From Chloroflexota bacterium (lineage in GTDB: Bacteria; Chloroflexota; Dehalococcoidia; Lucifugimonadales; Australimonadaceae): a stretch of DNA of 42,160 bases. The notes under the pieces were generated by a model. The model was not told where the DNA came from, ran no database searches, and saw only the letters and a list, made by a program, of their open reading frames with translations. This document shows, one piece after another, positions 7,803-16,070 of this stretch. The translations under genes were made by a program, and so were the position numbers. The stretch spans positions 1-42,160 of the forward strand of contig VXQP01000023.1 in NCBI GenBank assembly GCA_009838965.1. Reading direction: 5' to 3'. Every line of letters begins with the position of its first letter. Position 1 is the stretch's first letter.

Positions 7803-7836
7803 CACGGCGCGGGACCCTTATCACAGGAGGAAGGCT

Positions 7837-8745
7837 ATGAACATCGGCATGGTGGGGCTGGGACGCATGGGAGGCAACATGTCCGAGCGTCTGCGCCGGG
7901 GTGGGCACCGTGTCGTCTCCTACGACCGCGATCCCGACACACGCCAGGCGGCTGCCGCGTCCGGTTGCGAGGTCGTGGACTCCCTGGAGGGGTTCGTGGA
8001 GGCATTGCCGGCCCCCCGTGTGGTCTGGGTGATGGTGCCGTCAGGCAACCCCACGGAGGCGACCGTCGCCGCCCTTGGGGACGTGCTGGAGTCCGGCGAC
8101 CTCGTGGTGGACGGCGGCAACTCGAACTACAACGACTCGATGCGGCGCGGGGAGTCCCTGCGGCGCAAGGGCATCGAGATGGTGGACGCCGGTGTCAGCG
8201 GCGGCATATGGGGGCTCGCGGAAGGCTACTGCCTCATGGTTGGCGGCAGCGAGGAGGCCGTCGCACTGGTGGAACCCGTGTTCCGCACGCTCGCGCCAAC
8301 ACCGGAGAAGGGTTACGCTCACGTGGGGCCGCTCGGCTCCGGGCACTTCGTGAAGATGGTGCACAACGGCATCGAGTACGGGCTTATGCAGGCGTACGCC
8401 GAGGGCTTCGAGCTGATGCGTGCCAAGCAGAGCTTCGACCTCGACGTCGCGCAGATAGCCGAGATCTGGCGGCATGGGAGCGTCGTGCGCTCGTGGCTGC
8501 TCGACCTCACCGCCGCGGCGCTCGAAGAGGACGACTCCCTCTCGGGCATCGTACCGTGGGTGGACGACTCCGGAGAGGGACGCTGGACCGTGGAAGAGTC
8601 CATCGAGCTTGCGGTTCCGCTGCCGGTGATCTCGATGGCGCTCCAGGCGCGCTTCCGTTCCCGCGACGAGACCCAGTTCGGCTTCAGGCTGCTCGCGGCG
8701 ATGCGCAACCAGTTCGGCGGGCATGCCGTGAGGCGCCAGTCCTAG
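7837..8745 (+). CDS. gnd: 6-phosphogluconate dehydrogenase, decarboxylating (short YqeC/Gnd type)
   Basis: The 302-residue enzyme is the short form of 6-phosphogluconate dehydrogenase; the classic form is about 470. It opens with the Rossmann motif IGMVGLGRMGGNMSERL. It then shows VVDGGNSNYNDS, the substrate segment DAGVSGGIWGLAEGYCLMVGG and the catalytic GSGHFVKMVHNGIEYG (Lys and Asn). It oxidises 6-phosphogluconate to ribulose 5-phosphate and CO2, usually with NAD in this short class. A CAGGAGGAAGG Shine-Dalgarno precedes the ATG, 34 bases after transaldolase. The start at 7837 is set by that site and the Rossmann strand; the frame is open upstream to 7723 inside tal. Confidence 0.93.
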   Translation: MNIGMVGLGRMGGNMSERLRRGGHRVVSYDRDPDTRQAAAASGCEVVDSLEGFVEALPAPRVVWVMVPSGNPTEATVAALGDVLESGDLVVDGGNSNYNDSMRRGESLRRKGIEMVDAGVSGGIWGLAEGYCLMVGGSEEAVALVEPVFRTLAPTPEKGYAHVGPLGSGHFVKMVHNGIEYGLMQAYAEGFELMRAKQSFDLDVAQIAEIWRHGSVVRSWLLDLTAAALEEDDSLSGIVPWVDDSGEGRWTVEESIELAVPLPVISMALQARFRSRDETQFGFRLLAAMRNQFGGHAVRRQS

Positions 8746-8751
8746 CGAATC

Positions 8752-9492
8752 ATGCCGGACGTGCGCGTCTTCCCCTCTCCTGCCGCCCTCACGCAGGCCG
8801 CGGCGAACCTCGTGCTCGCGTCGGCAGAGGAGGCGGTGCGCGAGCGCGGGCGTTTCGTGTGGGGACTCTCCGGCGGCAGTACGCCGGAAGCGCTCTACCG
8901 GAAACTCGCGGAACCGCCCTACTCGACCGGGATGCCGTGGCGCGCCACGTTCGTGTTCTGGGGCGACGAGCGCTGGGTGCCAACCGACCACCCGGACAGC
9001 AACCAGCGGATGGCAACCGAGGCGCTGCTCGCCCACGGCCCCGCCGCCAGGGCGAACATCATCCCTGTGCCCACGGAGAACATTTCCCCGGACGAGTCCT
9101 CAGCCGCCGTCGAGGATGCGCTGAGCCGCATATCCGGCGACGCGCCGGTGCGACCGGACCTGCTGCTGCTCGGCCTCGGCCCCGACGGACACACGGCGTC
9201 GCTCTTCCCGGGAACGAGCGCACTCGACGAGCGCGAGCGGCTCTTCGCCGCCAACTGGGTCCCTCAGATGGACTCCTGGCGTATCACGGCCACGCTGCCG
9301 CTCATCAACGCCTCGCGGCACGTCGTCTTCCTCGCGCAGGGACGAGATAAGGCAGAGGCCCTGCGGCTCGCGCTGCACCAAGCGGACGGCGAACCTCTCC
9401 TGCCGGCCGCACTCGTCGCGCCGGACGACGGCACGCTGACGTGGCTGCTCGACCGGCAGGCCGCGTCCGGGTTGGCCCGGCACTCCGGGTGA
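8752..9492 (+). CDS. pgl: 6-phosphogluconolactonase
   Basis: The 246-residue protein is the DevB-type lactonase. It has WGLSGGSTPEALYRKLA near residue 37, VFWGDERWVPTDHPDSNQRM, and LLLLGLGPDGHTASLFPGT with the catalytic His. It hydrolyses 6-phosphogluconolactone to 6-phosphogluconate, the substrate of the preceding enzyme. It starts 6 bases after gnd and ends 13 bases before the convergent lgt stop. Glucose-6-phosphate dehydrogenase (zwf) and transketolase are not in the window, so the oxidative branch must be completed elsewhere or fed by gluconate. Confidence 0.93.
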   Translation: MPDVRVFPSPAALTQAAANLVLASAEEAVRERGRFVWGLSGGSTPEALYRKLAEPPYSTGMPWRATFVFWGDERWVPTDHPDSNQRMATEALLAHGPAARANIIPVPTENISPDESSAAVEDALSRISGDAPVRPDLLLLGLGPDGHTASLFPGTSALDERERLFAANWVPQMDSWRITATLPLINASRHVVFLAQGRDKAEALRLALHQADGEPLLPAALVAPDDGTLTWLLDRQAASGLARHSG

Positions 9493-9505
9493 TTGTCCGG
9501 GGGAA

Positions 9506-10438
9506 CTATTCCGAGTCCGACCCCTGCGTGCGACGGCGTGCCCGCCGCTCCGCGGACCGCGACCGGGCAGCCGGTTGCTCCACCGGCCTGCTGTCGGCTC
9601 GCCGGGCGTCTTCCCTTCCCGAAGCGAGGTACGGCGGCCTGCGCCAGAGGAAGAGCGCCAGGAGCGCAATGACGATCATCACGGCGGAGACGAGATGCGC
9701 GACCGGCACGTCACCCACCTTCCAGTTGTCGATGCGCATGAACTCCAGCGCGGACCGCTCCAGCGCATACCAGATGAAGTAGAGGAACAGCAGGTCACCC
9801 TGCCGGAGGCTGTTGCCGAAGCGGCGGCCGACCCACAACAACGCGATGACGCCGAGGAAGCTCAGCAGCGATTCGTAGAGGAAGAGCGGATGGAAGTACG
9901 CCGCCGCGCCGGAGTCCCAGGGGAAGTGATGCTCCGGCCCTACGGGGATGCCCCAGGGGAGGCTCGTCTCCGGCCCGTACAGCTCCTTGTTGAAGAAGTT
10001 ACCCCACCTTCCAACGGCCTGCCCTAACAGAAAAGCAGGCGCTCCGATGTCGAACCAGCGGAGCGCGCGGATGCGCTGTCCCCGTCCTCCGCGCGCCCGG
10101 CGGTTCACCCACCAGACGTAGAGCGCAAGCGCGAATGCCGCGCCCGCTATCGCACCGAAGATGCCGATGCCGCCCGCGCGGAGGACGAATATCTGCCCTG
10201 GGTTCTCGGAGTAGAAGCTCCACAGGTCTATGACGTGGTAGAGCCGCGCCCCGATGAGGCCGAACACGACGCCGAGCACCGCGATGTTCAGGACGTGGTC
10301 AGGGTTCTCGCCGAGGCGCTTCGCCTCGCGCTGCGCCAGCACGATGCCCGCGAGCAGTCCCGCGAGGATCGCCAGCGAGTAGAAACGGATCTCCAGACCG
10401 AAAAGGACGAGGCCACGAAACGTGATGTCGAAGTCCAC
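9506..10438 (-). CDS. lgt: Prolipoprotein diacylglyceryl transferase
   Basis: The 310-residue integral membrane enzyme attaches diacylglycerol to the lipobox Cys of prolipoproteins, several of which are encoded in this window. Several transmembrane segments are evident. The family signature is GRWGNFFNKELYGPET, with HPLFLYES and the C-terminal LYFIWYALERSALEFMRIDN. The start is GTG at 10438 with AGGAG 5 bases upstream, giving VDFDITFRGLVLFGLEIRFYS; the frame continues to 10522 but without a better site. The last 35 or so residues are Arg-rich and look like a disordered cytoplasmic tail beyond the usual family end. Confidence 0.95.
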   Translation of the reverse strand: MDFDITFRGLVLFGLEIRFYSLAILAGLLAGIVLAQREAKRLGENPDHVLNIAVLGVVFGLIGARLYHVIDLWSFYSENPGQIFVLRAGGIGIFGAIAGAAFALALYVWWVNRRARGGRGQRIRALRWFDIGAPAFLLGQAVGRWGNFFNKELYGPETSLPWGIPVGPEHHFPWDSGAAAYFHPLFLYESLLSFLGVIALLWVGRRFGNSLRQGDLLFLYFIWYALERSALEFMRIDNWKVGDVPVAHLVSAVMIVIALLALFLWRRPPYLASGREDARRADSRPVEQPAARSRSAERRARRRTQGSDSE

Positions 10439-10548
10439 ACTGGCTCCTGGGGGTTGGCTCGCGTTGCCGGGCGTATGCCGGACGCGGACTCGCGTCATTA
10501 TAGCCCGCAGCGGCGTGCGCACTGAACGGCGACACTGCCTATGATGTG

Positions 10549-10574
10549 ACCATGGTCATTGACTATGGTATGCT
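10549..10574 (+). promoter_or_regulatory. Palindromic operator and -10 box of the toxin-antitoxin operon
   Basis: ACCATGGTCA-T-TGACTATGGT (10549-10569) is an inverted repeat matching at 9 of 10 arm positions. It runs straight into a -10-like TATGCT (10569-10574), about 25 bases before the antitoxin ATG. Antitoxins of the Phd/YefM type usually repress their own promoter through such sites. Confidence 0.6.
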
Positions 10575-10599
10575 GGGAAAGGCATAGAGGAGTAAACCT

Positions 10600-10884
10600 A
10601 TGACTGCAAGCGACGAGACCACGCTTGGCGGCATCCGCACCATCAAGGCATCGGAGTTCAAAGCCAAGTGCCTCAAGCTCATGGACGAAGTTGCGGAGAG
10701 TGGCCAGGAGATAGTCGTCACCAAGAACGGGCGCCCCGTCTCAAGAGTGGTCCCGTACCGTGAGAAATCGACGCTCACTTTCGGACGCAACCGTGGGCTC
10801 TTCGAGACCCACGCAGACATCGTCGAACCAATGCCTGCGGAATGGTTCGAAAAGGATGGCGGCGACGAGGACGACCTCTTTTGA
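10600..10884 (+). CDS. Phd/YefM-type antitoxin
   Basis: The 94-residue protein has the Phd/YefM N-terminal DNA-binding fold: TIKASEFKAKCLKLMDEV, then EIVVTKNGRPVSRVVPY at about residues 36-52. An acidic C-terminal tail (EPMPAEWFEKDGGDEDDLF) is expected to wrap the toxin. It neutralises the PIN-domain RNase encoded next and probably represses the operon as a complex. A GAGGAGTAAACCT Shine-Dalgarno precedes the ATG. Its stop overlaps the toxin start (TTGA), so the antitoxin is made first and the toxin by coupled translation. Confidence 0.9.
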   Translation: MTASDETTLGGIRTIKASEFKAKCLKLMDEVAESGQEIVVTKNGRPVSRVVPYREKSTLTFGRNRGLFETHADIVEPMPAEWFEKDGGDEDDLF

Positions 10885-11279
10885 TACTGCTCGATACGCA
10901 TGTGCTGCTATGGCAGGAAGAGGGCGACCCGAAGCTGGGCCAACACGCCCGCGCGGTGATCGGACACGCATTCGACGAGAACGAAGCGGCAATCTCCCCC
11001 ATCTCCTTCTGGGAAGTCGCCATGCGGATCCAGAAAGGGCACCTTAACTTCCTCTCTGACGTTGCTGCCTGGCGCCGCGACTTGATCGTCCGAGGGTTGA
11101 GGGAAATCCCGGTAGACGGCGACATTGCGGTCCGCGCGGGTCTGCTTCAGGACATGCACGGCGACCCCGCGGACCGCCTCATCGTCGCCACGGCACTCGA
11201 AGGTCATCAACTCGTGACCGCCGACCGCCACCTGCTCGAATGGTCCGGCCCGTTGAACCGCCTGGATGCTTCCCGGTAA
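10881..11279 (+). CDS. vapC: VapC-like PIN-domain ribonuclease toxin
   Basis: The 132-residue protein opens with LILLDTHVLLWQ, the first PIN acidic motif. It also has SFWEVAMRIQKG (second acid), GDPADRLIVATALEG (third) and LVTADRHLLEW (fourth). PIN toxins are Mg-dependent RNases that cut tRNA or rRNA. The start is a TTG at 10881 overlapping the antitoxin stop by four bases. An upstream in-frame GTG at 10842 would add 13 basic residues from inside the antitoxin gene and is less likely. With the preceding gene it forms a complete type II module placed between lgt and the nucleotide/amine operon. Confidence 0.9.
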   Translation: MILLDTHVLLWQEEGDPKLGQHARAVIGHAFDENEAAISPISFWEVAMRIQKGHLNFLSDVAAWRRDLIVRGLREIPVDGDIAVRAGLLQDMHGDPADRLIVATALEGHQLVTADRHLLEWSGPLNRLDASR

Positions 11280-11285
11280 CCGCCT

Positions 11286-11314
11286 TTGGCGCCCCTGGCC
11301 CGCGCTGCTATAGT
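11286..11314 (+). promoter_or_regulatory. Sigma-70-like promoter of the dUTPase-oxidoreductase-amidase operon
   Basis: TTGGCG (11286-11291), a 17-base spacer and TATAGT (11309-11314). Predicted start is near 11321, with a leader of about 33 bases to the ATG at 11354. The same -35 hexamer and spacing recur at 31958. Confidence 0.65.
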
Positions 11315-11353
11315 CTGATCCACCATCCCGTCTGCCGAGGTCGATTCCCGCCC

Positions 11354-11875
11354 ATGGGCGTCCTCTCATCGCAACAGATACGCGCCATGCTTTCCGACAC
11401 CCCGCCGCTCATCGCGGGGTTCTTGGACATCGACGAGCAGCTACAGGCCAACGGCTTTGACATGACGCTGGAGTCCATCGCCGCGTTCACCGGCGCGGGA
11501 CGCATCGGCGTCAGCAACAGCGACCGCATCCTCGCCGGAACGCAGGACCTGCCCTTCGATGCTGACGGCTGGGTGCACTTGGAGCCGGGTGTGTACGCAG
11601 TGCGGCTCAACGAGACCGTCGCCCTGCCCCGCCACGTCATGGCGCTCGCAAAGCCGCGCTCCACGCTGCTCCGGAACGGCGCTGCGGCGCACAACGCCGT
11701 CTGGGATGCCGGCTACACCGGCAGGTCGCAGATACAGGTGGCGGTCTACAACCCGCACGGGCTCACGCTCGCCCGCAACGCCCGCATCGTGCAGATGGTC
11801 TTCTTCACCCTCGACGACGCGACCGAGACGCCGTACGCCGGCATCTACCAGGGCGAGGCGGTGACCTCCCCATGA
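11354..11875 (+). CDS. dCTP deaminase/dUTPase family protein, more likely dUTPase
   Basis: The 173-residue protein belongs to the Dcd/Dut fold. The segment VMALAKPRSTLLRNGAAAHN followed by AVWDAGYTGRSQIQVAVYNP matches the nucleotide-binding and Asp-containing motifs. The Glu that dCTP deaminases carry after DPGWxG (in LEF/LEL) is replaced by Val or Ala here, and the AVWDAGY form resembles archaeal-type dUTPases. It therefore probably hydrolyses dUTP to dUMP rather than deaminating dCTP, but this is not settled. The start at 11354 follows a good promoter. Its stop overlaps the next start (ATGA), linking it to an amine oxidoreductase for no obvious metabolic reason. Confidence 0.72.
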   Translation: MGVLSSQQIRAMLSDTPPLIAGFLDIDEQLQANGFDMTLESIAAFTGAGRIGVSNSDRILAGTQDLPFDADGWVHLEPGVYAVRLNETVALPRHVMALAKPRSTLLRNGAAAHNAVWDAGYTGRSQIQVAVYNPHGLTLARNARIVQMVFFTLDDATETPYAGIYQGEAVTSP

Positions 11876-13005
11876 CCGCGAACGGGACTGCCGACGTCGT
11901 TGTCGTGGGCGGTGGAGTCATGGGCTGCTCCACCGCCTGGTTCCTCGCAGCGGAGCACGGCATACGCTCGGTCATCGTCGAGCGCGACGCGGTCGCCAGT
12001 GGCGCGTCCGGCGGCGCTGCGGGCGAATTGGGCGCGGTCGGCAGGCACCGCTACTCCATCGAGTACACGCGCTTCCTGCTGGACGCCATCCGCATGCACA
12101 CGGAGATCGCGGAGACGCTCGTCGCCGAGTCCGGTGTCGACTACCTCTTCTCGGATATCCCCATCCTGCGCCCGGCGCTGGACGAGGAGGAGGCGCGCGA
12201 CCTGCAGGCGCAGATGGGCTGGCAGCGCGAGATCGGCATCGACGTCGAATGGCTCGACGAGACGCAGGTGCGCTCGCTCGGCACCTGGCTGACAGAGGAA
12301 GCGCTCGGCGCGGCCTACACCACCGAGAAGCAGTTGGAGGCGTACCCGTTCGCGATAGCGCTTGCGCAGGCGTGCGAGAAGCGCGGTGTGTCGATACGCA
12401 CCGCCGAGGTGAACGGCGTGCTGCGCGACGGCGACCATGCGTCCGGCGTAACGCTCGCATCGGGCGAGCGCATCGAGGCGGGCGCCGTGCTCGTGGCGAA
12501 CGGCCCGTGGTCGCAGCACACGTCGGAGTGGCTCGGCATGGAGGTGCCCGTGGTCCCGCTGCGCGGGCAGATCGTGCACCTCGCCCCGCCGAACGGCGTT
12601 CCGATGCCGACGCACTCCATCTTCCACGAGACCGGCTACGTGCTGCCGAAGGCCGGCGGCGACCTGCTCGTGGGGACGACGGAGGAGCTGGTGGGGTTCG
12701 ACCCCTACCCCACGATGGAGGCGCAGAACAGCATCCTGGAAGCGGTGATACGCATCGCGCCGAACGTGCTCGACGCGCCGATACGCGACCTCACGGCGTG
12801 CCTGCGCCCCTACTCGCCGGACCAGATGCCCATCCTCGGCCCGGTGCCCGGGACCGGATCGCTCTACCTGTCGACCGGCCACGGCTACAAGGGCATCACG
12901 CTCGCGATCATCTCGGGGAAGGCGATGGCGCAGCAGATAGCCAACGGCAGGAGCGACATCGACATAGCGCCCTTCTCCCCCACCCGCTTCGCGGAGGCGT
13001 CGTAG
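11872..13005 (+). CDS. FAD-dependent amino acid/amine oxidoreductase (DAO family)
   Basis: The 377-residue protein is a DAO/sarcosine-oxidase-beta-type flavoprotein. It begins with the dinucleotide motif DVVVVGGGVMGCSTAWFL. A second FAD-contact region is at GAVLVANGPWSQ, with PLRGQIVHL and the C-terminal GTGSLYLSTGHGYKGITLA. Such enzymes oxidise glycine, sarcosine, D-amino acids or related N-alkyl amines to imines. No signal peptide is seen, so it is cytoplasmic or loosely membrane-bound. It overlaps the previous gene by ATGA and precedes the amidase by 4 bases. The amidase suggests release of an amine or amino acid from an amide that this enzyme then oxidises; that link is inference. Confidence 0.85.
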   Translation: MTANGTADVVVVGGGVMGCSTAWFLAAEHGIRSVIVERDAVASGASGGAAGELGAVGRHRYSIEYTRFLLDAIRMHTEIAETLVAESGVDYLFSDIPILRPALDEEEARDLQAQMGWQREIGIDVEWLDETQVRSLGTWLTEEALGAAYTTEKQLEAYPFAIALAQACEKRGVSIRTAEVNGVLRDGDHASGVTLASGERIEAGAVLVANGPWSQHTSEWLGMEVPVVPLRGQIVHLAPPNGVPMPTHSIFHETGYVLPKAGGDLLVGTTEELVGFDPYPTMEAQNSILEAVIRIAPNVLDAPIRDLTACLRPYSPDQMPILGPVPGTGSLYLSTGHGYKGITLAIISGKAMAQQIANGRSDIDIAPFSPTRFAEAS

Positions 13006-13009
13006 CCGC

Positions 13010-14440
13010 ATGGCAGGCGCCGATCTCACCGAGTTCACGGCCTCCGAGCTGGCGGCGCTCATCCGCGAGCGGCAGGTCTCGCCTGTCGAGGTGACGTCGC
13101 ACTTCCTCGAGCGCATCGCGAAGTACGACGGCGAACTCCGCGCGTTCATCACCACCGTGCCGGAGCAGGCGATGGCGGAGGCGCACCGTGCTGAGGCGGC
13201 AGTCATCGCGGGCGAGGAGCTGGGGCCGCTGCACGGCGTCCCCTTCGGCGTCAAGGACCTCAACGCCACCAAGGGCATCCGCACCACCTTCGGCTCGCTG
13301 CTATTCGGCGACAACGTCCCCAAGAACGACGACATCGTCACCGAGCGCATCCGCGCGAGCGGCGCCATCATCGTCGGCAAGACGAACACGCCCGACTTCG
13401 GCTGGAAGGGCACGACCGAGAGCACCATCGCGGGGCCATGCTTCAATCCATGGGACACGACGCGCACGTCCGGCGGATCGAGCGGCGGATCGGGTGCGGC
13501 GCTCGCCGCGCGGCTCGTGCCGCTCTGCAACGGCGGCGACGCCGGCGGCTCCATCCGCATCCCTGCCAGCTTCTGCGGCGTCTACGGCATCAAACCCGGC
13601 GCGGGACGCGTGCCCGGCGACTACACCGCGAACGCCACGTGGGGAGGACTGTCGCAGAACGGCCCGATGTCTACGAACGTACGCGACTCCGCCCTGCTCC
13701 TGGACATCCTCGCCGGACCCGATCCCCGCGACCCGCGCTCGCTGGGGCAGCCCGAAACTGACTACCTCGCGGCGATCGAAGCGCCGTCCGTCGACGGCCT
13801 GCGCATCGCGTGGGGCGGCGCGATGGACGATCAGCCGACCGACCCGCAGGTGCTGGCGCTCGCACAGGCGGGTGCGGAGGCGTTCACGGAGCTCGGCGCG
13901 TCCGTCGAGGAGGACATGCCCGCCGTCACGACGGACGACGCCATCTGGGCGTTCGTGACGTTCATGCTCACGGACCTCTGTATCACGCTTGGCCCGGCCA
14001 TCGAGGGCGGCCAGGGCGACTTCCTGCCGTCGATGCTGTTGAAGTGGCTCACCGACGCGAAGGCGTGGCCCGCGTCGCGCTACGCCGAGGCGCTGCACAT
14101 GCGCGAGTGGCACCGCCACTGGTTCGACGAACTGTTCGAGCGGTACGACGTGCTCGCGCTCCCGACGATGGCTGTCCCCGCGTTCCCGGTCGACCGCAAT
14201 CCGAAGGCGATCGCGGGTCGGGACGTCCATCCGTCGTGGGGCTTCACGCCGTTCTGCCTGCATGCCAACCTTACGGGAAGGCCCGCTGCCAGCATCCCGT
14301 GCGGCTTCACCGCCGAGGGCCTGCCCGTGGGGCTGATGCTCGTTGGACGCATGGGAGAGGAATCGACGCTCCTGCGGGCGTCAGCCGCGTTCGAAGCCGC
14401 GCACCCGTGGGCGGAGCGCCGCCCGCCTGAGTTCGCTTAG
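13010..14440 (+). CDS. Amidase signature-family hydrolase
   Basis: The 476-residue protein is an amidase-signature enzyme with the Ser-cisSer-Lys triad. The catalytic Lys is in HGVPFGVKDLNATKG, the cis-Ser in TSGGSSGGSGAALAARL and the nucleophilic Ser in GGDAGGSIRIPASFCG. It hydrolyses a C-N amide bond; specificity ranges from indoleacetamide and aryl amides to Gln-tRNA in GatA. GatB and GatC are absent nearby and the C-terminus is not GatA-like, so a catabolic amidase is favoured. It is last in the operon and ends 6 bases before the convergent anti-sigma gene. Confidence 0.9.
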   Translation: MAGADLTEFTASELAALIRERQVSPVEVTSHFLERIAKYDGELRAFITTVPEQAMAEAHRAEAAVIAGEELGPLHGVPFGVKDLNATKGIRTTFGSLLFGDNVPKNDDIVTERIRASGAIIVGKTNTPDFGWKGTTESTIAGPCFNPWDTTRTSGGSSGGSGAALAARLVPLCNGGDAGGSIRIPASFCGVYGIKPGAGRVPGDYTANATWGGLSQNGPMSTNVRDSALLLDILAGPDPRDPRSLGQPETDYLAAIEAPSVDGLRIAWGGAMDDQPTDPQVLALAQAGAEAFTELGASVEEDMPAVTTDDAIWAFVTFMLTDLCITLGPAIEGGQGDFLPSMLLKWLTDAKAWPASRYAEALHMREWHRHWFDELFERYDVLALPTMAVPAFPVDRNPKAIAGRDVHPSWGFTPFCLHANLTGRPAASIPCGFTAEGLPVGLMLVGRMGEESTLLRASAAFEAAHPWAERRPPEFA

Positions 14441-14446
14441 CGCCGC

Positions 14447-15319
14447 CTACTGCGCAGAGTCCTCACCTTTCGGGCCGACCACGTGGACGTGACCGTGCAG
14501 CACGATCTGCGGGCCGGGTTCGACCGCGCCCATCTCCGATTCGACGCTCACGCCGAGCCTGCTCATGCCGCCCGCGTGTCCGATCAGCTGAACCCACGCG
14601 TAGCCGTCCTCCCCCACCGTGAACACCGCCGCGCTCTTGGTCTGGTGGGCCTCGTCCCACCACCACGCCCGGTAGATGAAGCCGGGTTCCAGCGCACGGA
14701 GGCCCCTTACGACGAGCATGCTCTGACCGTCCGGCCGAGTGATGAGGATGCCCTGGGCATGCCTTGCGCCATAGCGGACTTCCCGCTCCTTCGACGCCTC
14801 CTCGGCCTGCGCGACGGGTTGCGCGGGCGTGAGCGCTGTCATGGCCACGCTGTCGGCGACGTGGTCGGTGAGCCCCATGAGATCATCGCGGGCTCCCTCC
14901 GCCTCGGCCGTCATCACTTCCACCTCGTCCTGAAGCTGCACCACGCGCTGCTGCTGCACCGTGGAGAAAGCACCCAGCCCCATGACCGCGACGGCGAGCG
15001 CGGCGGCAACGCCGAGCAGCGCGAACGGCACGCGCGGCGCGGGACGCACGACCGGCGCCGCCTCGGAACCGCGCACACGGCCCATGATCCGCTCGCGCAC
15101 CTCGGCGCTCGGAACGGCGAACGTATGCGAGACCGCGAGCGCGCCAAGACTCTCCAAGTGCTGCTCCAGCATCTCCCGGTAGCGTGGCTCGCGGTCGAGG
15201 GCGCGTTCGACGACTAGCGCGTCCGCTGCGTCCAGCGCCCCGAGGGCGTAGGCCGGCAGCAGTTCGGCTATCTCGTCGTCAGCCGCATCTGCCTGCAGCT
15301 CCGGCGACTCGTCGGCCAT
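14447..15319 (-). CDS. RskA-type anti-sigma factor, membrane protein
   Basis: The 290-residue protein has an N-terminal anti-sigma domain (EIAELLPAYALGALDAADALVVERAL). One transmembrane segment lies near residues 100-120 (FALLGVAAALAVAVMGLGA). A short coiled coil follows (VQQQRVVQLQDEVEVMTAEAE), then an external RskA-like beta domain (GILITRPDGQSMLVVRGL, FIYRAWWWDEAHQTKSAAVF). It holds the ECF sigma factor at the membrane until the outer domain is processed. The zinc-binding HxxxCxxC of ZAS anti-sigmas is absent. The ATG at 15319 shares one base with the sigma stop (TGATG) and has GGAGGGAG suitably upstream; a GTG at 15322 is the alternative start. Confidence 0.88.
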   Translation of the reverse strand: MADESPELQADAADDEIAELLPAYALGALDAADALVVERALDREPRYREMLEQHLESLGALAVSHTFAVPSAEVRERIMGRVRGSEAAPVVRPAPRVPFALLGVAAALAVAVMGLGAFSTVQQQRVVQLQDEVEVMTAEAEGARDDLMGLTDHVADSVAMTALTPAQPVAQAEEASKEREVRYGARHAQGILITRPDGQSMLVVRGLRALEPGFIYRAWWWDEAHQTKSAAVFTVGEDGYAWVQLIGHAGGMSRLGVSVESEMGAVEPGPQIVLHGHVHVVGPKGEDSAQ

Positions 15320-15921
15320 CACGCTCCCTCCGTTGCGGGCGCATTCATCGTCTGCCTCAGCTTGCCCAGTCCCAGGCGCAGCCGCGTCTTGACGGTCCCG
15401 AGGGGGGTCCCCGTGCGCTGCGCTATCTCCTGTTGTGTCGCGCCTTCCAGGTACGCCATCACGATGACGACACGCTGCTCCTCCGGCAGTGCGCGCAGGG
15501 CTTCGCGCGCCTCCCCGGCCAGCACGGCGGTGATCGCCTCGTCAGCGGTGTCGCCGTTGGACACGAGGCCGAGCGTCGCATCCTCCGGCGCCCTGTCCGC
15601 GTCCATCAGCGTGGCCCGGCGCCTGCGGCGCACCTCGTCGATCACGCGGTTGTGCGCCAGGTGCAGGAACCAGTGCCGGAAGACACCCTTCGCTGCGTCG
15701 AACCGCCCTGCCCGCGTCCAGAGGGCCATGAAGACCTCCTGAGCGAGGTCCTCGGCAAGTGCGTAGTCCCTGAGTATCCCGTACGCCATGCTGAACACCT
15801 GCACGCCGTAGCGGTTGTAGAGCTCTTCGAGCGAGCCCGCATCACCGGCCGCAACGCGGGAAGCCAGAACGGCGTCCGGTTGGGCAGTCAGAGTGATGGA
15901 CACGTTCTCACCGCTCGCCAT
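15319..15921 (-). CDS. ECF (sigma-70 family, SigK-like) sigma factor
   Basis: The 200-residue factor has region 2 (EELYNRYGVQVFSMAYGILRDYALAEDLAQEVFMALW) and the DNA-melting stretch RHWFLHLAHNRVIDEVRRRRR. Region 4 has the helix-turn-helix GATQQEIAQRTGTPLGTVKTRLRLGL. It directs RNA polymerase to a stress or envelope regulon and is held by the RskA-like protein encoded downstream with a one-base stop/start overlap. The C-terminal half is of the SigK/SigL type that usually pairs with RskA anti-sigmas, which agrees with the neighbour. No target promoter can be named from this window. Confidence 0.92.
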   Translation of the reverse strand: MASGENVSITLTAQPDAVLASRVAAGDAGSLEELYNRYGVQVFSMAYGILRDYALAEDLAQEVFMALWTRAGRFDAAKGVFRHWFLHLAHNRVIDEVRRRRRATLMDADRAPEDATLGLVSNGDTADEAITAVLAGEAREALRALPEEQRVVIVMAYLEGATQQEIAQRTGTPLGTVKTRLRLGLGKLRQTMNAPATEGA

Positions 15922-16070
15922 AGCGCGGCACGCTTTCTCTACGACAGGTACTACGACGCACGGGTTGTTCCGGATTCATGGTTCTTCCCAACTCACCCAA
16001 TTGTAGCGTGGACGGCGGGAGCGTGGGAGAATCCCTGCCACCCCACACGAGAGCGGAGGCAGGCGCGCGC

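Noticed and set aside
7965-9350. 461-residue frame overlapping gnd and pgl
   Set aside because: Arg/Gly/Ala-rich shadow in another frame of two well-supported genes.
11845-13560. 571-residue minus-strand frame
   Set aside because: Antisense to the FAD oxidoreductase and amidase; no recognisable domain.
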